Shown one piece after another: positions 23,401-38,400 of a DNA stretch of 64,000 bases. Made by a program: the position numbers and the translations under genes. The notes below the pieces were generated by a model. That model made no database searches. It had not been told where the DNA came from and saw nothing but the letters and a program-made list of their open reading frames with translations. Numbering within the stretch: position 1 is the stretch's first letter; each line of letters begins with the position of its first letter. The DNA is from Sipunculus nudus (taxonomy: Eukaryota; Annelida; Sipuncula; Golfingiida; Sipunculidae): assembly GCA_026874595.1 (NCBI GenBank), contig CM049316.1, forward strand, positions 55,007,676-55,071,675, in the 5' to 3' direction.

Positions 23401-26400
23401 AAATATGGTGGTGAGACAAACAGATGAACAGACACAGACCATTTTAGTTGTCCTACTGGAGCAACAAGTACATGCAAAAAATTATCTCTGTTAGGTCAAA
23501 AAAAATAAAAGGTATGGTTCTCAGGCACCACCTGCATCAATTTAAACCTCCCACATCAATATTTTTACTTTGATTTTCATCTTTCAAGAAGATATAATAA
23601 TACAATTTTGATAAGATTTCCTTAATGAAGTGCTTTTATCTGTCTATGAAAAAAAATCTGGTAATTTCATACTTTTCCCTGATCATACGAAAAAAGGTAA
23701 AAATAGAATATCGCCCACCCACACTGATTTCTGAGACTAGGGACCCAGGGGTCTCAACGCTCAGCTGCATTTGTCTATAAGGATATATGTTTATGAGGTT
23801 TTCCAAAATACTGGTCCTGTGATCAGTTTGAAGCCAACCTGTCTACCCAAACTGGAGTTATCATCCATAAACTAATTTGTGAATGGATTGGCCCTGTGAC
23901 CTTAACCTTGTGACCCCAAAATCAAAAGGAAACTTCCCCTTTTGGCAGGTGCACCACATGTTGATGATGGAAAAATTGAGATGAAAAGTTTGGCTTAAAT
24001 TGCAATCACAATCTTTCTAAAGTAGTGGGTCCTGTGACCTTGACCTATGATCTCATGACCCCAGAATCAACAGTTATTACTTTAGTGGTGGGCCATTTAT
24101 AAGTCAAGTTTGAAACCAATATTTCAAACCAAACTGATGTTATCATCTGGAAACTAATATGTGGATTGATGGCCCCCATGACCTTGATCTTGTGACCCCA
24201 AAATCTACAAGTTACTTCCACTATTGGCAGGTGAGCAACATCTGGAGGATAGAATGTTTGGGACAGAAAGTTTGCCTAAAGATACATTGATCAACAATCT
24301 TTTAAAGAAGTGGGTCCTGTGACCTTGACCTTTGGCCTTATGACCCAAAAATCAAAAGGGTTCTTTCATTATTGGTGGGTCATATATAAGACAAAATTGA
24401 AACCAATATGTCTATCCAAACTGGAGTTATCATCCAGAAACAAATATGTGGACAGATGGGCCCCTGTGATGATGACCTTTGACCTTGTGACCCCCAAATC
24501 AATCAGTTTCTTCCCCAATTGGCAGCTCAGCTACATGTGCAAGATGGAAGGTTTTGGATGAAACGTTTGGCTTAAAATGCATCCACAATCTTTCTAAATA
24601 AGTGGGTACTGTGACCTTGACCTTTGACCTCATGACCCCAAAATTGAACAGAATCTTCCCCTATTGGCAGGTTAGCAATATCTTGAAGATGGGAGGTTTT
24701 GGATGACAAGTTTAGTTTCAAATGCATATGCATTCTTTTTAAAGAAATGAGTCCTGTGACCATGACCTTTGACCGTTGGACCCCAAAATCCACATGGTTT
24801 TTACTTTAGTGGTGAGTCATATATAAGTTAAGTTTGAAACCATTATGTCAAACTAAACTGGAGTTATCATCTGGAAACTAATTTGTAAACAGATGGCCCT
24901 GTGACCTTGACCTTTGACTATGTGACCCCAAATTCATTTATGCTCTCTCAATACTGGCAAGTCAGCTAAATGTGCAAAATGGAAAGTATGGGATGAAAAG
25001 CTTGGCTTAAAATGCAGCTATAATCTTTTTAACAAGGCCTACAGGCCTAATGCGAACCTGTGCATTGGGAAATACACCAGGTGTAATGCTTCAATGCTGG
25101 ACCATTACTTTTCATGTATATGAACTATGCAAGTACTAAACATTTTGAATAAGAAACAATTACACAAACATCACTGCTGAAATTCTTGCATAGGTGCACA
25201 CAACACTAAAAAGATTGTAGCTGGCACCACCAGTCTTGTATACAATGAAGCTATCAGAGATATATACATACACCCAATTTCAGACTGATATATCACACCC
25301 CTCCTGAGAAAAACGTGTGCAAAAGTCATGGTAGGTGGCGACACCTGTCTTGTGAGCGAGAAAACCATCAAAGACACAGAGACAGGTCAAAATATTAGGC
25401 CAATACATCAAACTTACCTTGAGTCTGATGCATGGGGCTGACCAGGCTTAGGTGAGAAAGGCTGTTGCCCCGAGTGAACTGTGACAAATTGCTTGCTCAG
25501 ACTACTGCACTGAGTGAACTCATGACCTGCACCTGGCTAGACTGAGTGAACTTTTGACCTCTACCTGGCTGCACTGAGTGAACTCTTGACCTGTTGCATA
25601 ATCTGACACAGTTGGCAGTCTGCCAAAGCTATAAATAGAATGCAGCTACTGCACTGAGTAAACTCCTGACCCATACTTGGCTGCACTGAGTGAACTCTTG
25701 ACCTGTTGCCTAATCTGATACAGTTGGGAGTCTGCCAAAGCTATAAATAGATCCAGACTGACCTCTAGCCTGTTGCCAAATCTGAAATAGTAGCCACACC
25801 ATTGCATAAGCTCATGCAGGGGCCCTACCCTGAGGGGCTTGACACCCATGAAGTGATCACATGGTGCCCATGAGGTGTTCACATGTCACCCATGAGGTGA
25901 TCACATGCCATGTACTTGGCTGCACTGATTGAACTCTTGACCTATATCTGGCTGTACTTAATGAACTCTTGATCTGTTCCCAAATCTGAAACAGATTTAG
26001 TTCTGCCAAAAATCATTCTAGTTAATTTGAACAAAGGCCACCTAAGAATAATTTTTGTGCAATGTTACAGAAGATATAATTGAAATAATAATTTTGTAGA
26101 AGAACACTATTGCAGTCCTCAGTTTGAAAAAGACATAATAATGACCATAAGACCAACTTAAGCTTTTCACAACTCAACCAAAAATCAACAAACTCAGTAT
26201 ATTCGGATATGATTGAAAGAATCATGTCCTAGGATAATTCTTTTGAAAAATTGAACAATTCAACTTGACAGTTTCATCATTAAGCTGAAAGAGGCTAAAA
26301 GAGTTTTTTTGCCCATAAAAAACAGGTCAATGTAGGTGGCACCACTAAATCTACAACTTCAAATATGAGTCATGTGACCAACATTTGCACAATACCTGGT

Positions 26401-29400
26401 AATGCTAGCTTCTGTCATTTCTGAGAGTACTATGTCAGTATGCTTACTTGGCCGAATGACTGTTCAAATTTGTGTAACTCCACTAAAATTCACCAAATGC
26501 AAACCATTTGAACAAACTTGAGAGGGCTTGCCTCTGGGATCATTTATGTAAAATATTTAACAATTTGGCTGGACCGTCTACAAGAAGAAGACTTTTAAAA
26601 TATTGCCAGCTTTTTCCTTATAAAATCTAAGTAAATGCAGATAGCAAAACTAGATGTGTCGGAACGACACGAATGCCCCTGCCTTGGGCAAATTAGAAAC
26701 ATTTGTAAAATTTGGAAAATTTTTTAAGTTCAGGAGGTGTCGTATGGGCAAAAGTAGGTCAACAAGGGCAAAATGCAAACTCGATCTGTAACGGGTCATT
26801 ATCAAGCAACACACCAAAAATCATGCCAGTATATGCAGGCATTGTGAAAAAAAGTCCATACACGTGCATTTTCCATAAAAATTTCTGTCTTTCATGAAAT
26901 TTTCTATGTTTAGGAGCCGTAAAACAATCAAAAGTAGGTCAACCGGGATGAAACGCAAACTCGATCTGTAACTGTCATTATCTGCCCACACAAAAAAAAT
27001 CAGGGTGGTATCTGCAGGCATTGAGGAAAAAAAGTCAGTACATATGCATTTGTTATGAAAATTTAGATTTTTCATGAAACTTTCTATGTTCAGGAGCAGT
27101 CAAATGGTCAAAAGTAGGTCAACTGAGACAAAACAAGAACTCGATCTGTAACTGGTCATTATCTGCCTACACACCAAAAATCAGGCCTGTATCTGCAGGC
27201 ACTGCGAAAAAAAGTCCATACATGTGCACCTTTTTATGAAATTTTCTATGTTAGAGCACTGTCAAACGGTCAAAAATAGGTCAACTGGGACAAAACATGA
27301 ACTCTATCTGTAACTGGTCATTATCTGGCCACACACCAAAAATCAGGCCAATATCTGCAGGTATTGTCAAGAAAAGTCTGTACAAGTGTATTTGTCATGA
27401 AAATATATATTTTACATGAAATTTTCTATGTTCAGAAGCCATAAAACAGTCAAAAGTTGGTCAACCGGGACGAAATGCGAACTCTATCTGTAACTGGTCA
27501 ATATCTGCCAACACACCAAAAATCAGGCCAATATCTGCAGGCATTGCGAAATAAAGTCTGTACATGTGTATTTGTCATGAAATTTCATATTTTTCATGAA
27601 ATTTTCTATGTTCAGGAGCCGTAAAACGGTCAAAAATAGGTCAACCAGGACGAAATGCGAACTCGATCTGTAACTGGTCTATATCTGCCCACACACCAAA
27701 AATCAGGCCAATATCTGCAGGCATTGCGAAAAAAAATACGTACAACTGTTTGATTTCGGAATGACGGAAGGACGGTAAAACTATATGCCCCGGCCACTTT
27801 GTTGCGGGGGCATAAAAATAAGCTGAATCCCACAAAATTTGATATGTGACAGATTATTGCATAAAATCTGGGAATGGTAGCTCCTGCTATTCCTGAGAAA
27901 TTATGGATTAATGTACAGATGACCAATGACCCCCGTACAAAAATAGGTCAATTCAGGTGGCGCCACCAATACCTGAATTTCATATATGACTCATGTGACC
28001 AACACTGGCAAAAAATTTGGTGAAGATAGCTCTGGCTGTTTCTGAGACTCATTTTACTATGCTTTTTTGGACAGATGACTAAGTTCAACTTCCTGAACAA
28101 AATTGAGGGAGATGGTATAAAAGATTATTTCTGTGAAATATTGAGCAATTTGGCTTGAGTGTTTCAGAGAAGATTTTTAAAGGTTTTTTTTAGCTTTTTC
28201 TCTATAAAATTTAAGAAAATTTTCAGATGGCTAATTTTTTTGCATTAAATTTCATGATGCTAGCTCAAATCATTTTCAAAATAGTATGGGTAAACATACA
28301 GAAGACAAACGCCGCCACACCATCGCATTAGTTCACAGGTTCACTAAAAATTAATACAGATACATCTCACTGATGGCAAAATCTTGAATTAATTTGACTA
28401 TGGATACCAATTATTAATAATCCATGTACAGCCGTCTTTATATACCCACAGAGAGCTGTATAGCTGTGATTGTAAACATTGCCTGGCATGAGGAATATCT
28501 AAAATTCATAAATCAACATTTTTTAAAAGCTTTTAAAAAACATTCTTCTCAATATTAACCATAGATAACCTGAAATCTAAATGTCTAGAGGCATGATGTA
28601 ATAAATGCTGATAAACTGGTGCCAGTCTAGATGTATCTAGATGTATCTGTGTATCTGCTTCACACAGCTAACATATATGGTAAAATGACTCAATTGAACC
28701 TTTATAATTCAGCCAAAATTCATTCTTTGGAACCATAAAAGACAATTATTATAAGAATTATTCAGGGAATTATTCTTGTAAAATATTAAACAAATTGGCC
28801 TCAGTAGGGTCAGTCAAAAAAAAATTTTCAGGTTTATAACTCATATGGGAAAATACAGCAAAATGGCTAAGTTAAGCTTCCCATAACTCAGCCAAAAATC
28901 ACTGAACCAAAACCATTTGAACAAACTTGAATTATCAACATGTAAGAATAATTAATGTGTGAGATTTAAGAATTTGGCCCAGTGGTTTTTGAGGAGAAGA
29001 TCTTTGTAGCCACTGAGCTAAAATGGGCTGTTACAGCATATGACTAAATTCAGCTTCCCATAACTCAGCCAAGGGTCACTGAACTGAGACCATTTGAACA
29101 AATTTCAGAAAGCACTACCCTAGGATCATTTCTGTGCGATATTAAACTATTTGGCCATATGGTTTCAGAGATGAAGTTTTTTGTAGCCGTCAGTATGATA
29201 CGGGCACTGATGACCCCCGTACAAAAAAGATCGATGCAGGTGGCGCCACCAATACCTCAATTTCAGATATGTCTCATGTGAACAACATTGGCATAAAATT
29301 TGGTGATGATAGCTCCAGCCGTTTCTAAGATTGTAATTTTAGTATGCTTTTATGGACAGATGACTAAGTTCAACTTCCTGTAACTCGGCCAAAAATCACC

Positions 29401-32400
29401 GAACTTAAACCATTCGAACAAACTTGAGAAAGATTATTCCAGGAATCATTTCTGTGAAATATTGGACAATTTGGCTGAACAGTTTCGGAGAAGAAGATTT
29501 TTATAGCTTTTTTAGCTTTTTCCCTATAAAATCTGAGAAAATGCAGTTAGCCGAAAAGTAAGCAAAATCCGATATAGTTTTTTAGATGACTAATATTTTG
29601 CATAAAATTTCGTGATGCTACCTCTCGCCGTTTTCAAGATAGTATGGGTTAACGTACAGACGATGGACGAAGACGACGGACGCCACCACACCATCGCATA
29701 AGCTCACAGGTTCGCTAAAAAAGTGAGTCCTGTGACCTTGACCTTTGACCTCATGACCCCAAAATCATAGAGGTTTTGTTTTAGTGGTGGGCCATATGTA
29801 AGTCAAGTTTGAAATCCATGTGTCAATACAACCTGGAGTTATCATCTGGAAACAAATTTGTGTTGATGGACAGATGGACAGACAGACAAACAGACAGACA
29901 GACAGGGTGATAACTATATGGCATCCACTTGTGATCAATAAACACACCAGGTTTTGGGACACAAGATGTATTTACAGCTGAGAAACTGACATGATTGTTG
30001 TCATTTTATAGTAAAAAAAGTTTTAAAATATTCGTTAAAATAACAAAAAATACAGGTGGCACCACCACTTTTCGGAAACTGGCAAAACTAGTCATGGTCA
30101 ATATTCAAGGGAAGATATATGACAATCCATGCATTAATTATCAAGATATTGGAGGTTTTGTATTATATTTTTGATTATTCTGGGGGTACCTTCAAGCCCC
30201 ATAGCTCGGAGGATATAGGTTGCATTGACCTAATTTCAGGTTTCCTCGGAGATTTTTTATTGACCTCCCTGGATATTAACTTAGAAGTTTTTTGGTCCAG
30301 CAGTTACGATTTGTGCCCTGCTAACGGACAGCTGGACGGCCAGACGGCCGGACAGACGACGGATAAAGCGCCATTCCTATACCTCAGTTGACTTACAGAA
30401 AAGTGCCTGAGAACCATACCTTTTGTTTTGGCCTTAAGTTGCTGTTAATTTACAAACTATTGTGGACCACATACAGAGAAATAAAAACACCAAACATGGT
30501 TACTTACCAATTTCCATCAGAAGGAATCTGAAATCAAATAAATAATTTTATCATCTCAAAGATCAAATTAAAAGAAGGGGAAGCACCAGAAACTTGCATA
30601 ATATGCCAATTGTTATCTGGTGACCTCTGAACTCATTAAATATGCATGAATTTTGTTCAGAAGGTAATTCAGGTTAGAAACTCAATTGGTAAATACGTAT
30701 GAGTTTAATGAAAATCCATAAGATTTTTGGTAAGTCACATTAACATCTGCTGAGAGGAGGGTGCCCACAGACAGTAAAGGGTTAACATTTGCCAAAAGGA
30801 GGGTGCCCAAGGACAGTAAAAGCTTAACATTTGCTGAAAGGAGGGTGTGCATAGACAGTAGAGAGTTAACGTTTGCTGAAAGGAGGGTGCCCAAAGACAG
30901 TAAAGGGTTAACATTGCAGAAAGGAACATGCCCACAGACATTAAAAGTTTAACATTTGCTGAAAGGAGGGTGCAAACAGACAGTAAAGGGTTAACCTTTA
31001 CTGAAAATAGGGTGTCCAGATAGAGTAAAGGGTTAACATTTACTGAAAAGAGGGTGCCCACATACAGTAAAGGGTTAACATTTGCTGAAAGGAGCGTGTG
31101 CGCAGACAGTAAAGGGTAAAAATTTGCTGACAGGAGGGTGCCCCTGTACAGAAAATAGTTAACATTTGCTGAAAGTATGGTGTCCATGGACATTTAAAGG
31201 TTAACACTGGCTGAAAGGAGGATGCTCAGTGAAAGTTAAGGGTTAACATTTGCTTAAAGGAGGGTGCCTTCATACAATAAAGGGTTAACATTTGCTGAAA
31301 GGAACATGCCACAGACAGTAAAGGATTAACATTTGCTGAAAGGAGGATGTCCAGTGACAGTAAAGGGTTAACATTTGCTGAAAGGAGGATGCCCACATAC
31401 AGTAAAGGGTTAACTTTTGCTGAAAGGATGGTGCCCACAGACAGTAAAGGATTAACATTTGCTGAAAGGAGGGTGTCCATGGACAGTAAAGGGTTAACAA
31501 TTGCTGACAGGAGGGTGCCCACATACAATAAAGGGTTAACAGGTGCTGACAGGAGGGTGCCCATATACAGTAAAGGCAGTAAAGGATTAATGTCTGTGCA
31601 TCTGGGGATGGTTTATGGACAATAGCCACTTTTATTACCTCATGAACCCTGAGTGTCATTTCATTCAGTATCTTCTTTATTTTTGCCGCCTCCACGTTTC
31701 TGGCACAGTTGATGTTATCTATTTCTGCTTGCTCTATTCTGGCGGCACGCTCTCGTTCTTCTGCTGCTTTCTTCTCCTGAAAGACAAACATGTGATTAAA
31801 ACCTTCAGGTGGAGCCACCTGTGATTAATGACTTTGCTCCAAATTGGTCTTTTTTTATTTAATCACTGATGCCACACTTTCCTATTTAAACATATGGCGG
31901 GGGACTATTTGTGCCTCTAGGCCTTTGTTACTCATTGCTTCCATCCAGTTTAAAAACTAATGAGATGTCTGTTAACAGGCTGCAGCTGGCAATGCTTCTC
32001 TGAGTCTGCTATAAGCATCCATTATAGGGAACTTTCATGTGCTCTTCAAGGAAATTTTTAAGTACTGACTGATGTTAAGCACTTTTGAATCCTTTAAATA
32101 ATATTAAAATGTTTTCAAGGATTTTAAGCATAAGAGAACCCTGATTTATGTATTAGCTTTTTTTTCACTTGATTGCTTTATTTTCTATAAGAGTCGAAGG
32201 TTAAGTTAAATTTAGTTGCAAATGTTATGTTTGACAACTAAAACCTGTTCTATGCACCTGAGATTTGTTTTGAAAGTTCTCCTGAGGCTAATATTCAAAT
32301 GTCACGAGTAATTCCTCGTACTGCAATAGTATCTTTTCAAAAGCAGTGAAGTCCAATTATGTCTTCAAATAAAAATCCTGGATGTTCCTGGACTTGATCA

Positions 32401-35400
32401 CATGATAAAAACTTAGCAATTACAGTTGGTAGTTATTTTTTTTTATCTAAAAACACAAAAAAAATACATATGAGTTTGAAACCAAGAATATACCTCTCCC
32501 CTGAACAAATACACACATGCGGTAACAAAAGAATCAAAATGTATGAACATACCCTGCGTTTCTGTGCTTTTGAAAGTTTCTTCACTTCAGGTTGTGTTAT
32601 TTCTGTCTTGTCTGTGTTTTCTGGTTCACTTTCTTGCTTCTCTGTTACCTAATAACATTAAGAATAGATAATGATTTTAGTACGAGTTGTTTAATCCCAG
32701 CATCCTTTTCACACCTACAGAATTTTTTTATCCGTATAACATATGTTTACATCTCTTCGCATAGATTCCTCCTCAGTTACAACAATATCAAGGCCTAGCA
32801 GCAGAAGATACGGACAGAGCCTCATCCATACATTCCAACACTGTACATGGTTACTATTGTGGAACATATATGTAATATCATATGCAAAGTGTAATATCTT
32901 CACCTAAATTAACAATCAAGTATTCAATTTTTGTGTTGATATCTTGGATACAACATGAACTTGCAGAAAAAGATGACAACACACAAACTTTAGCATCCAG
33001 CCCAAGGAGTTGCAAACATCCTGTCAAAGCACAGTTGGAAAGACAAGAGACAACTTCAAGGAGTAAGCTAACCTGAAAGTTAAAGAGAGACATCTCATTG
33101 GGCTCTGCACTAACTAGAATGGCCTGCAAAACAAGATAGATGTCCCCACCACATGCAATTCCCAATTTGAGGGGAAGAAATCAGCACTCTCTCAAAAGTT
33201 TCAGGCTTTCGGAAAAACACATTTGCAGGTTTGACCTTGAAAATCATGGTCAAAGTCACCAGATTTTCAACTGCTCAGAGGAAAAGGCAGAAAAAACTTT
33301 TTTAAATGTAAGTAAAAAACTTTAGTACTTCCAAGCTTATAGGGTGTGTGTCACAATAATCCCACATAATTGCGTAGATTTGACCTTGAACATCAAGGTC
33401 AAGGTCCTTTACACTCAAACCCTTCTGAAAACTCAGTGGAAACAACTTGTGTGGATAATTTGAGGGAAGAATAATCTATATTGATCAGCTATCAGACGAT
33501 GATACAGAAAACATCATGTCATGCCCTAGACATAATGAGAAACTGAGCTATGGTTCACATTGACAGCCTCAGCACTACAAATGATTCATGGTCACCTGCC
33601 TGTGATGCTGAGAACTGCTGTCGTTCCTTTTCTTGTTTTTCATCCAGTTCAGCCTCTAACCTTGCCACCTCAGCCATCACCTCTTTCTTCCTTTTCTTGT
33701 CCCCCTTGGGTACGCCATGTTTTAACTTCTGCGTGTGGGCTGTCACAAACAGTATACAAGTTAATATCCAGTTAAGTAACAGATTCAATAAACACAATTG
33801 ATATACAGTGAAATCTTGTTAACTCAACAACCTGCAAGACCAGCCCAAGTGGTCCTGTTAGCTGGGTGATAGTGTTAGAGGGAGGTTTTTATGATGATCT
33901 ATGTTAGTCCAGGACCAAAAGAAGTGGTCATCTTAGCAGGGGTTGTCGTCAAAGCGGGGAAGGTTGTTAGGCGAGAGTTAAGGCGCCTGGTAGTTTGGGT
34001 ATTTAGAGATTGAAGTGACAGAATTGCAATAAATCTGGATCCATATATTAAAAGGTGGTTAAAACTAACTGATGTAAATGAGACCATAATTTCATATTAT
34101 TTGTAATTACTGGTAAGTCAACAGTTTCAATTAGAGACACACTGATATTAAATTTAACACTCCTATTAACAAAGGTTAGTCTTCTTCTTACAATTATCAA
34201 AACATATTTTGTCATGCCATGCATATGGGTCTGGCTTCTAACCATATTTTGATACATGTACATTTACTATAATAACAATATATTTGATAACTTGTATTTA
34301 TTACATGACAGTATGATGATAATAAATGGGAATTTATGTTATTCAAACAGAAAGGGGCCTGGCATCTTTTATGCCCTTGACTTCAAATAAATTAAGGCGC
34401 TCCAGTTTTAAAAAGGGGCTTTAAAGTCTTTTTCCATCAACAATGATCTAAGTTTAACAAGGCCTACAGGCCTAATGCGAACCTGTGCAATGAGATTACA
34501 CCAGGTATAATGCTTCAATGCTGGACCATTCCTTTCAAGAACATGTGTAACATGTATATGAACAATGCAAGTAATAAACACTTAGAACAAGAAACAATTA
34601 AACAAACATCACTGCTGCAATTCTGGCATGGGTGCACACAACACAAAAACTAGAATATGGGTAGTCAACAAGGGACTACATGTATCCCAAAAACAGAGTA
34701 GGAAGGGTGAAATGAGGCATGGATTGAGTGGCAAGGGTAAATTGAGTGAGGTGTGTTGCATTATAGCCTGGATTTCTGCAGCCGAAATGTGTATGTAGGT
34801 TGCACCACCTACCAAAAAATCCAGAAAGCTGTCCAAGATGTATAAACATGCAAAATTTTAGGCAGATAAGTCAAACCACTACTGAGATGTGAGTGATTTT
34901 AGCCCATGGCAGAGAAACAGACGGACACTGTGCAAAATTGGTGGCAGGTGGCGCCACCAATTTTGTGTATGATTAAGAGATATGTGAGATCTATACACAT
35001 GCAAAGTTTCAGGGGGATATGTCAAACCAATCCTGATATATAAGCCTGAATGTCTGCAGCATATACATAAATATATAAAATGGTGGCAGGTGGCGCCACC
35101 ATTTTTAGTGTATGTTATAAAGCTATTCAAGGGCTACATTTGTGCAAAATCTTTAGCCTTAACGGTTCCTGAGATATGTGGGTTTATGTGTGGAAACAGA
35201 CGCACAAATGTACGCTGGGCAGGGAGGAAAGGTCAGAGGTCAACCAAAATGAGGGCGCAGCAGTTCACATGTGACTGATCATAATTCTGAATTTTAAAAA
35301 ATTCTGCCCAGTGGTTATGGAGGAGTTCTCCGGAAACCTATGCGGCGATGGCGGCAGCGTCTGCATCTGACTGAAAACAGTATCCGCAAAACGCTGTTTT

Positions 35401-38400
35401 GGTGGATACAATGATTGTAGCTGGCACCACCAGTCTTACATACAACAAACCCCTCCTGTGAAATAAGCAGGGACATACACTGTGCAAAAATCACTGTATG
35501 TGGCGCCATCAGTCTTGTACACTATAAAGCTACCTGATATGTATTAACATGCCCAATTTTAGGCTGATGTATCAAATTCCTCTGTAGAAATAAGCAGGCG
35601 CATACAATGCAAAAGTCAGGTGGCACCACCCCTCTTGTAAATGAGAATACCATCAAAGATGCATAGATAGGTCAAAATATCAGTCAAATACATCAAACTT
35701 CCCAACAGTTTGATGCACTGGGCTGACAAGGCTTAGGTGAGAAAGGCAGTTGCCCCCGAGTGACCTGTGACAAATTGCTGCCTCAAGCTACTGCACTGAG
35801 TGAACTCTTGACCTGCACCTGGCTAGACTGAGTGAACTTTTGACCTGTACCTGGATGCACTGAGTGAACTCTTGACCTGTTGCATAATCTGAAACAGTTG
35901 GCAGTCTGCCAAATAGATTCAGGCTGAACTTTGTTGCCAAATATGATGCAGTGAGCAGTCTGCCAAAGCTATAAATAGAATGCAGCTACTGCACTGAGTG
36001 AACTCTTGACCTATACCTTGCTGCACTTCTTCCAATCCTGGCACTGTGCTAAAACTATTTATAGAGCTGACATCATCTTGGCTAATGGCCAACATCAAGG
36101 CACTGGCAATCTGCCATTGGTAAATCAAGTGCTGGCATCTGTACACAAAAGTGGTTCCCTACTTGAAATAACTGAGAAATTTATTTTCCCAATACAAAAT
36201 GCTTTTCAGCTGGCTTTTTATAAAAAAAAGAAATCAGGAATATATGTAAAATTATAAGGGATGCATACTGAATGCAAAATTAAAATACAGATATATCTTA
36301 TTGATGGCAAATTCTTGAATTAAGTTGAGTACTGATACCAATGATTTATAATCCACGTACAGTTGTCTTTATATAGCCAAAGAGAGCTGAATATCCATGA
36401 TTGTAACATTGTCTAGTATGATGAATAACTTAAATCATAAATCTAAATTTTTTAAAAGCTTTTAAAAAAACTTTCTTGTCAATATTAACCAAAGATAACC
36501 TGAAATCTAAATGTCAAGTGGCATGATGTAATAGATGCTGATAAACTGGTGCCAGGCTAGATGTAACAGCATCACACAGCTAACATATATGGTAAAATGA
36601 CTCAATTCAATCTCCATAATTCAGCCAAAAATCATTCATGTGGAACCATTAATGACAATTCTTATAAAAATTATTGTAGGGATTATTCTTGTAAAATATT
36701 TAACATACTGACTTCAGTGGCATCAGTCGAAAAACGTTTTGCAGGTTTATAACTCATATAGGAAGATACAGCAAACTGGCTAAGTTCAGCTACCCGTAAC
36801 TCAGCCAAAATGCACTGAACCAAAACCATTTGAACAAACTTGAATTATCAACATCTGAGCATATTTAATGTGTGAGATTTTAGAATTTGGCCCAGTGGTT
36901 TTTGAGAAGAAGATCTTTGTAGCCACTGAGCTAAAATGGGCTGTTATGGCATATGACTAAATTCAGCTTCCCATAACTTAGCCAAAAGTCACTGAAAAGA
37001 GACCATTTGAATAAAGTTCAGAAAGCACTACCCTAGGATCATTTCTGTGCGATATTAAACATTTTGGCCATATGGTTTCAGAGAAGCAGATTTTTGTGAC
37101 CCTCAGTGTGATACAGGCACTGATGACCCCGTACAAAAAAAAGGCTGATGCAGGTGGCGCCACCAATACCTCAATTTCAGATAAAACCTATGTGACCAAT
37201 GTTGGCATAAAATTTGGTGATGATAGCTCCAGCAGTTTCTGAGATTTAAATTTTAATATGCTTTTATGCACAGTTAACAAAGTTCAACCTCCTGTAACTT
37301 GGCCAAAAATCTTCGAACCAGAACCATTAGAACAAACTTGAGAAAGATTTTTCCAGGGATCATTTCTGTGAAATATTGGACAATTTGACTGGACAGTTTC
37401 GTAGAAGAAGATTTTTAAAGCTTTTTTAGCTTTTTCCCTATAAAATCTAAGAAAATGCAGTTAGACAAAAAATAAACAAAATCCGATATAGTTTTTTGGA
37501 TGACTGATTTGCAAAAAATTTTGTGATGCTAGCTCCTGCTGTTTTTGAGATAGCTATGGTTAACGTACAGACGACGCAAGATGTACGATGCACGACACAC
37601 GACAGATGCCGCGGCACCATCGCATAAGCTCACAGGTTCGCTAAAAATCTAAGAAAATGCAGAATTTTTCAGATTGCTAATTTTTTGCATTAAACTTCAT
37701 GATGCTAGCTCCAGTTGTTTTCAAAATAGTATGGGTTAACGTACAGACGATGGACACTTCCACATCATCACATTAGCTCACAGGTTCGCTAAAAATTACT
37801 ACATGTGCATACTGAATGCAAAATTATAATACAGATACATCTCACTGATGGCAAAATCTTGAATTAAGTTGAGTATGGTTACCAATTATTTATAATCCAT
37901 GTACAGCCGTCTTTATATACCCACAGAGAGCTGTATACCTGTGATTGGAAACATTGCCTGGCATGAGGAATATCTAAAATCATGAATCTACATTTTTTAA
38001 AAGCTTTTAAAAAAACATTCTTGTCAATATTAACCATAGATATCCTGAAATCTACATGTCTATAGAGGCATGATGCAACGGATGCTGATAAACTGATGCC
38101 AGGCTAGATGTATCTGCTTCACACAGCTAACATATATGGTAAAATGACTCAATTCAATCTTTATAATTCAGCCAAAATTCATTCTTTGGAACCATAATAG
38201 ACAATTATTATAAGAATTATTCAGGGAATTATTCTTGTAAAATATTAAACAAATTGGCCTCAGTGGCATGAATCGAAAATTGTTTTACAGGTTTATAACT
38301 CATATGGGAAAATACAGCAAAATGGCTAAGTTAAGCTTCACATAACTCAGCCAAAAATCACTGAACCAAAACCATTTGAACAAACTTGAATTATCAACAT

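Larger units (their letters stand above)
25031..29715 (+). repeat. Repeat block 2 (composite): AGGCCTACAGGCCT start to CACAGGTTCGCTAAAAA end
   Basis: Starts ACAAGGCCTACAGGCCTAAT at about 25035. It continues through ACTGCACTGAGTGAACTC repeats (25.4-25.7 kb), a short-repeat cluster with GTGATCACATG, a six-unit ~180-bp array (26.6-27.8 kb, separate entry) and several modules with GGTGGCGCCACC. Terminal phrases ending CACAGGTTC(A/G)CTAAAAA occur at about 28330 and 29710, so at least two elements are nested or abutted. Confidence 0.65.

Noticed and set aside
30735-31193. 152-codon frame with 14-residue repeats
   Set aside because: Entirely generated by the 42-bp minisatellite. There is no independent sign of coding.
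31285-31818. 177-codon minus-strand open frame
   Set aside because: Only its first ~46 codons are the real OTUD6B exon (31639-31776). The rest is intron and 42-bp minisatellite, open because the unit is a multiple of three.
33804-33990. Third MITE suggested by CAGTGAAATCTTGTTAACTC
   Set aside because: No matching inverted right end or TA partner could be located. At most it is a truncated relative.
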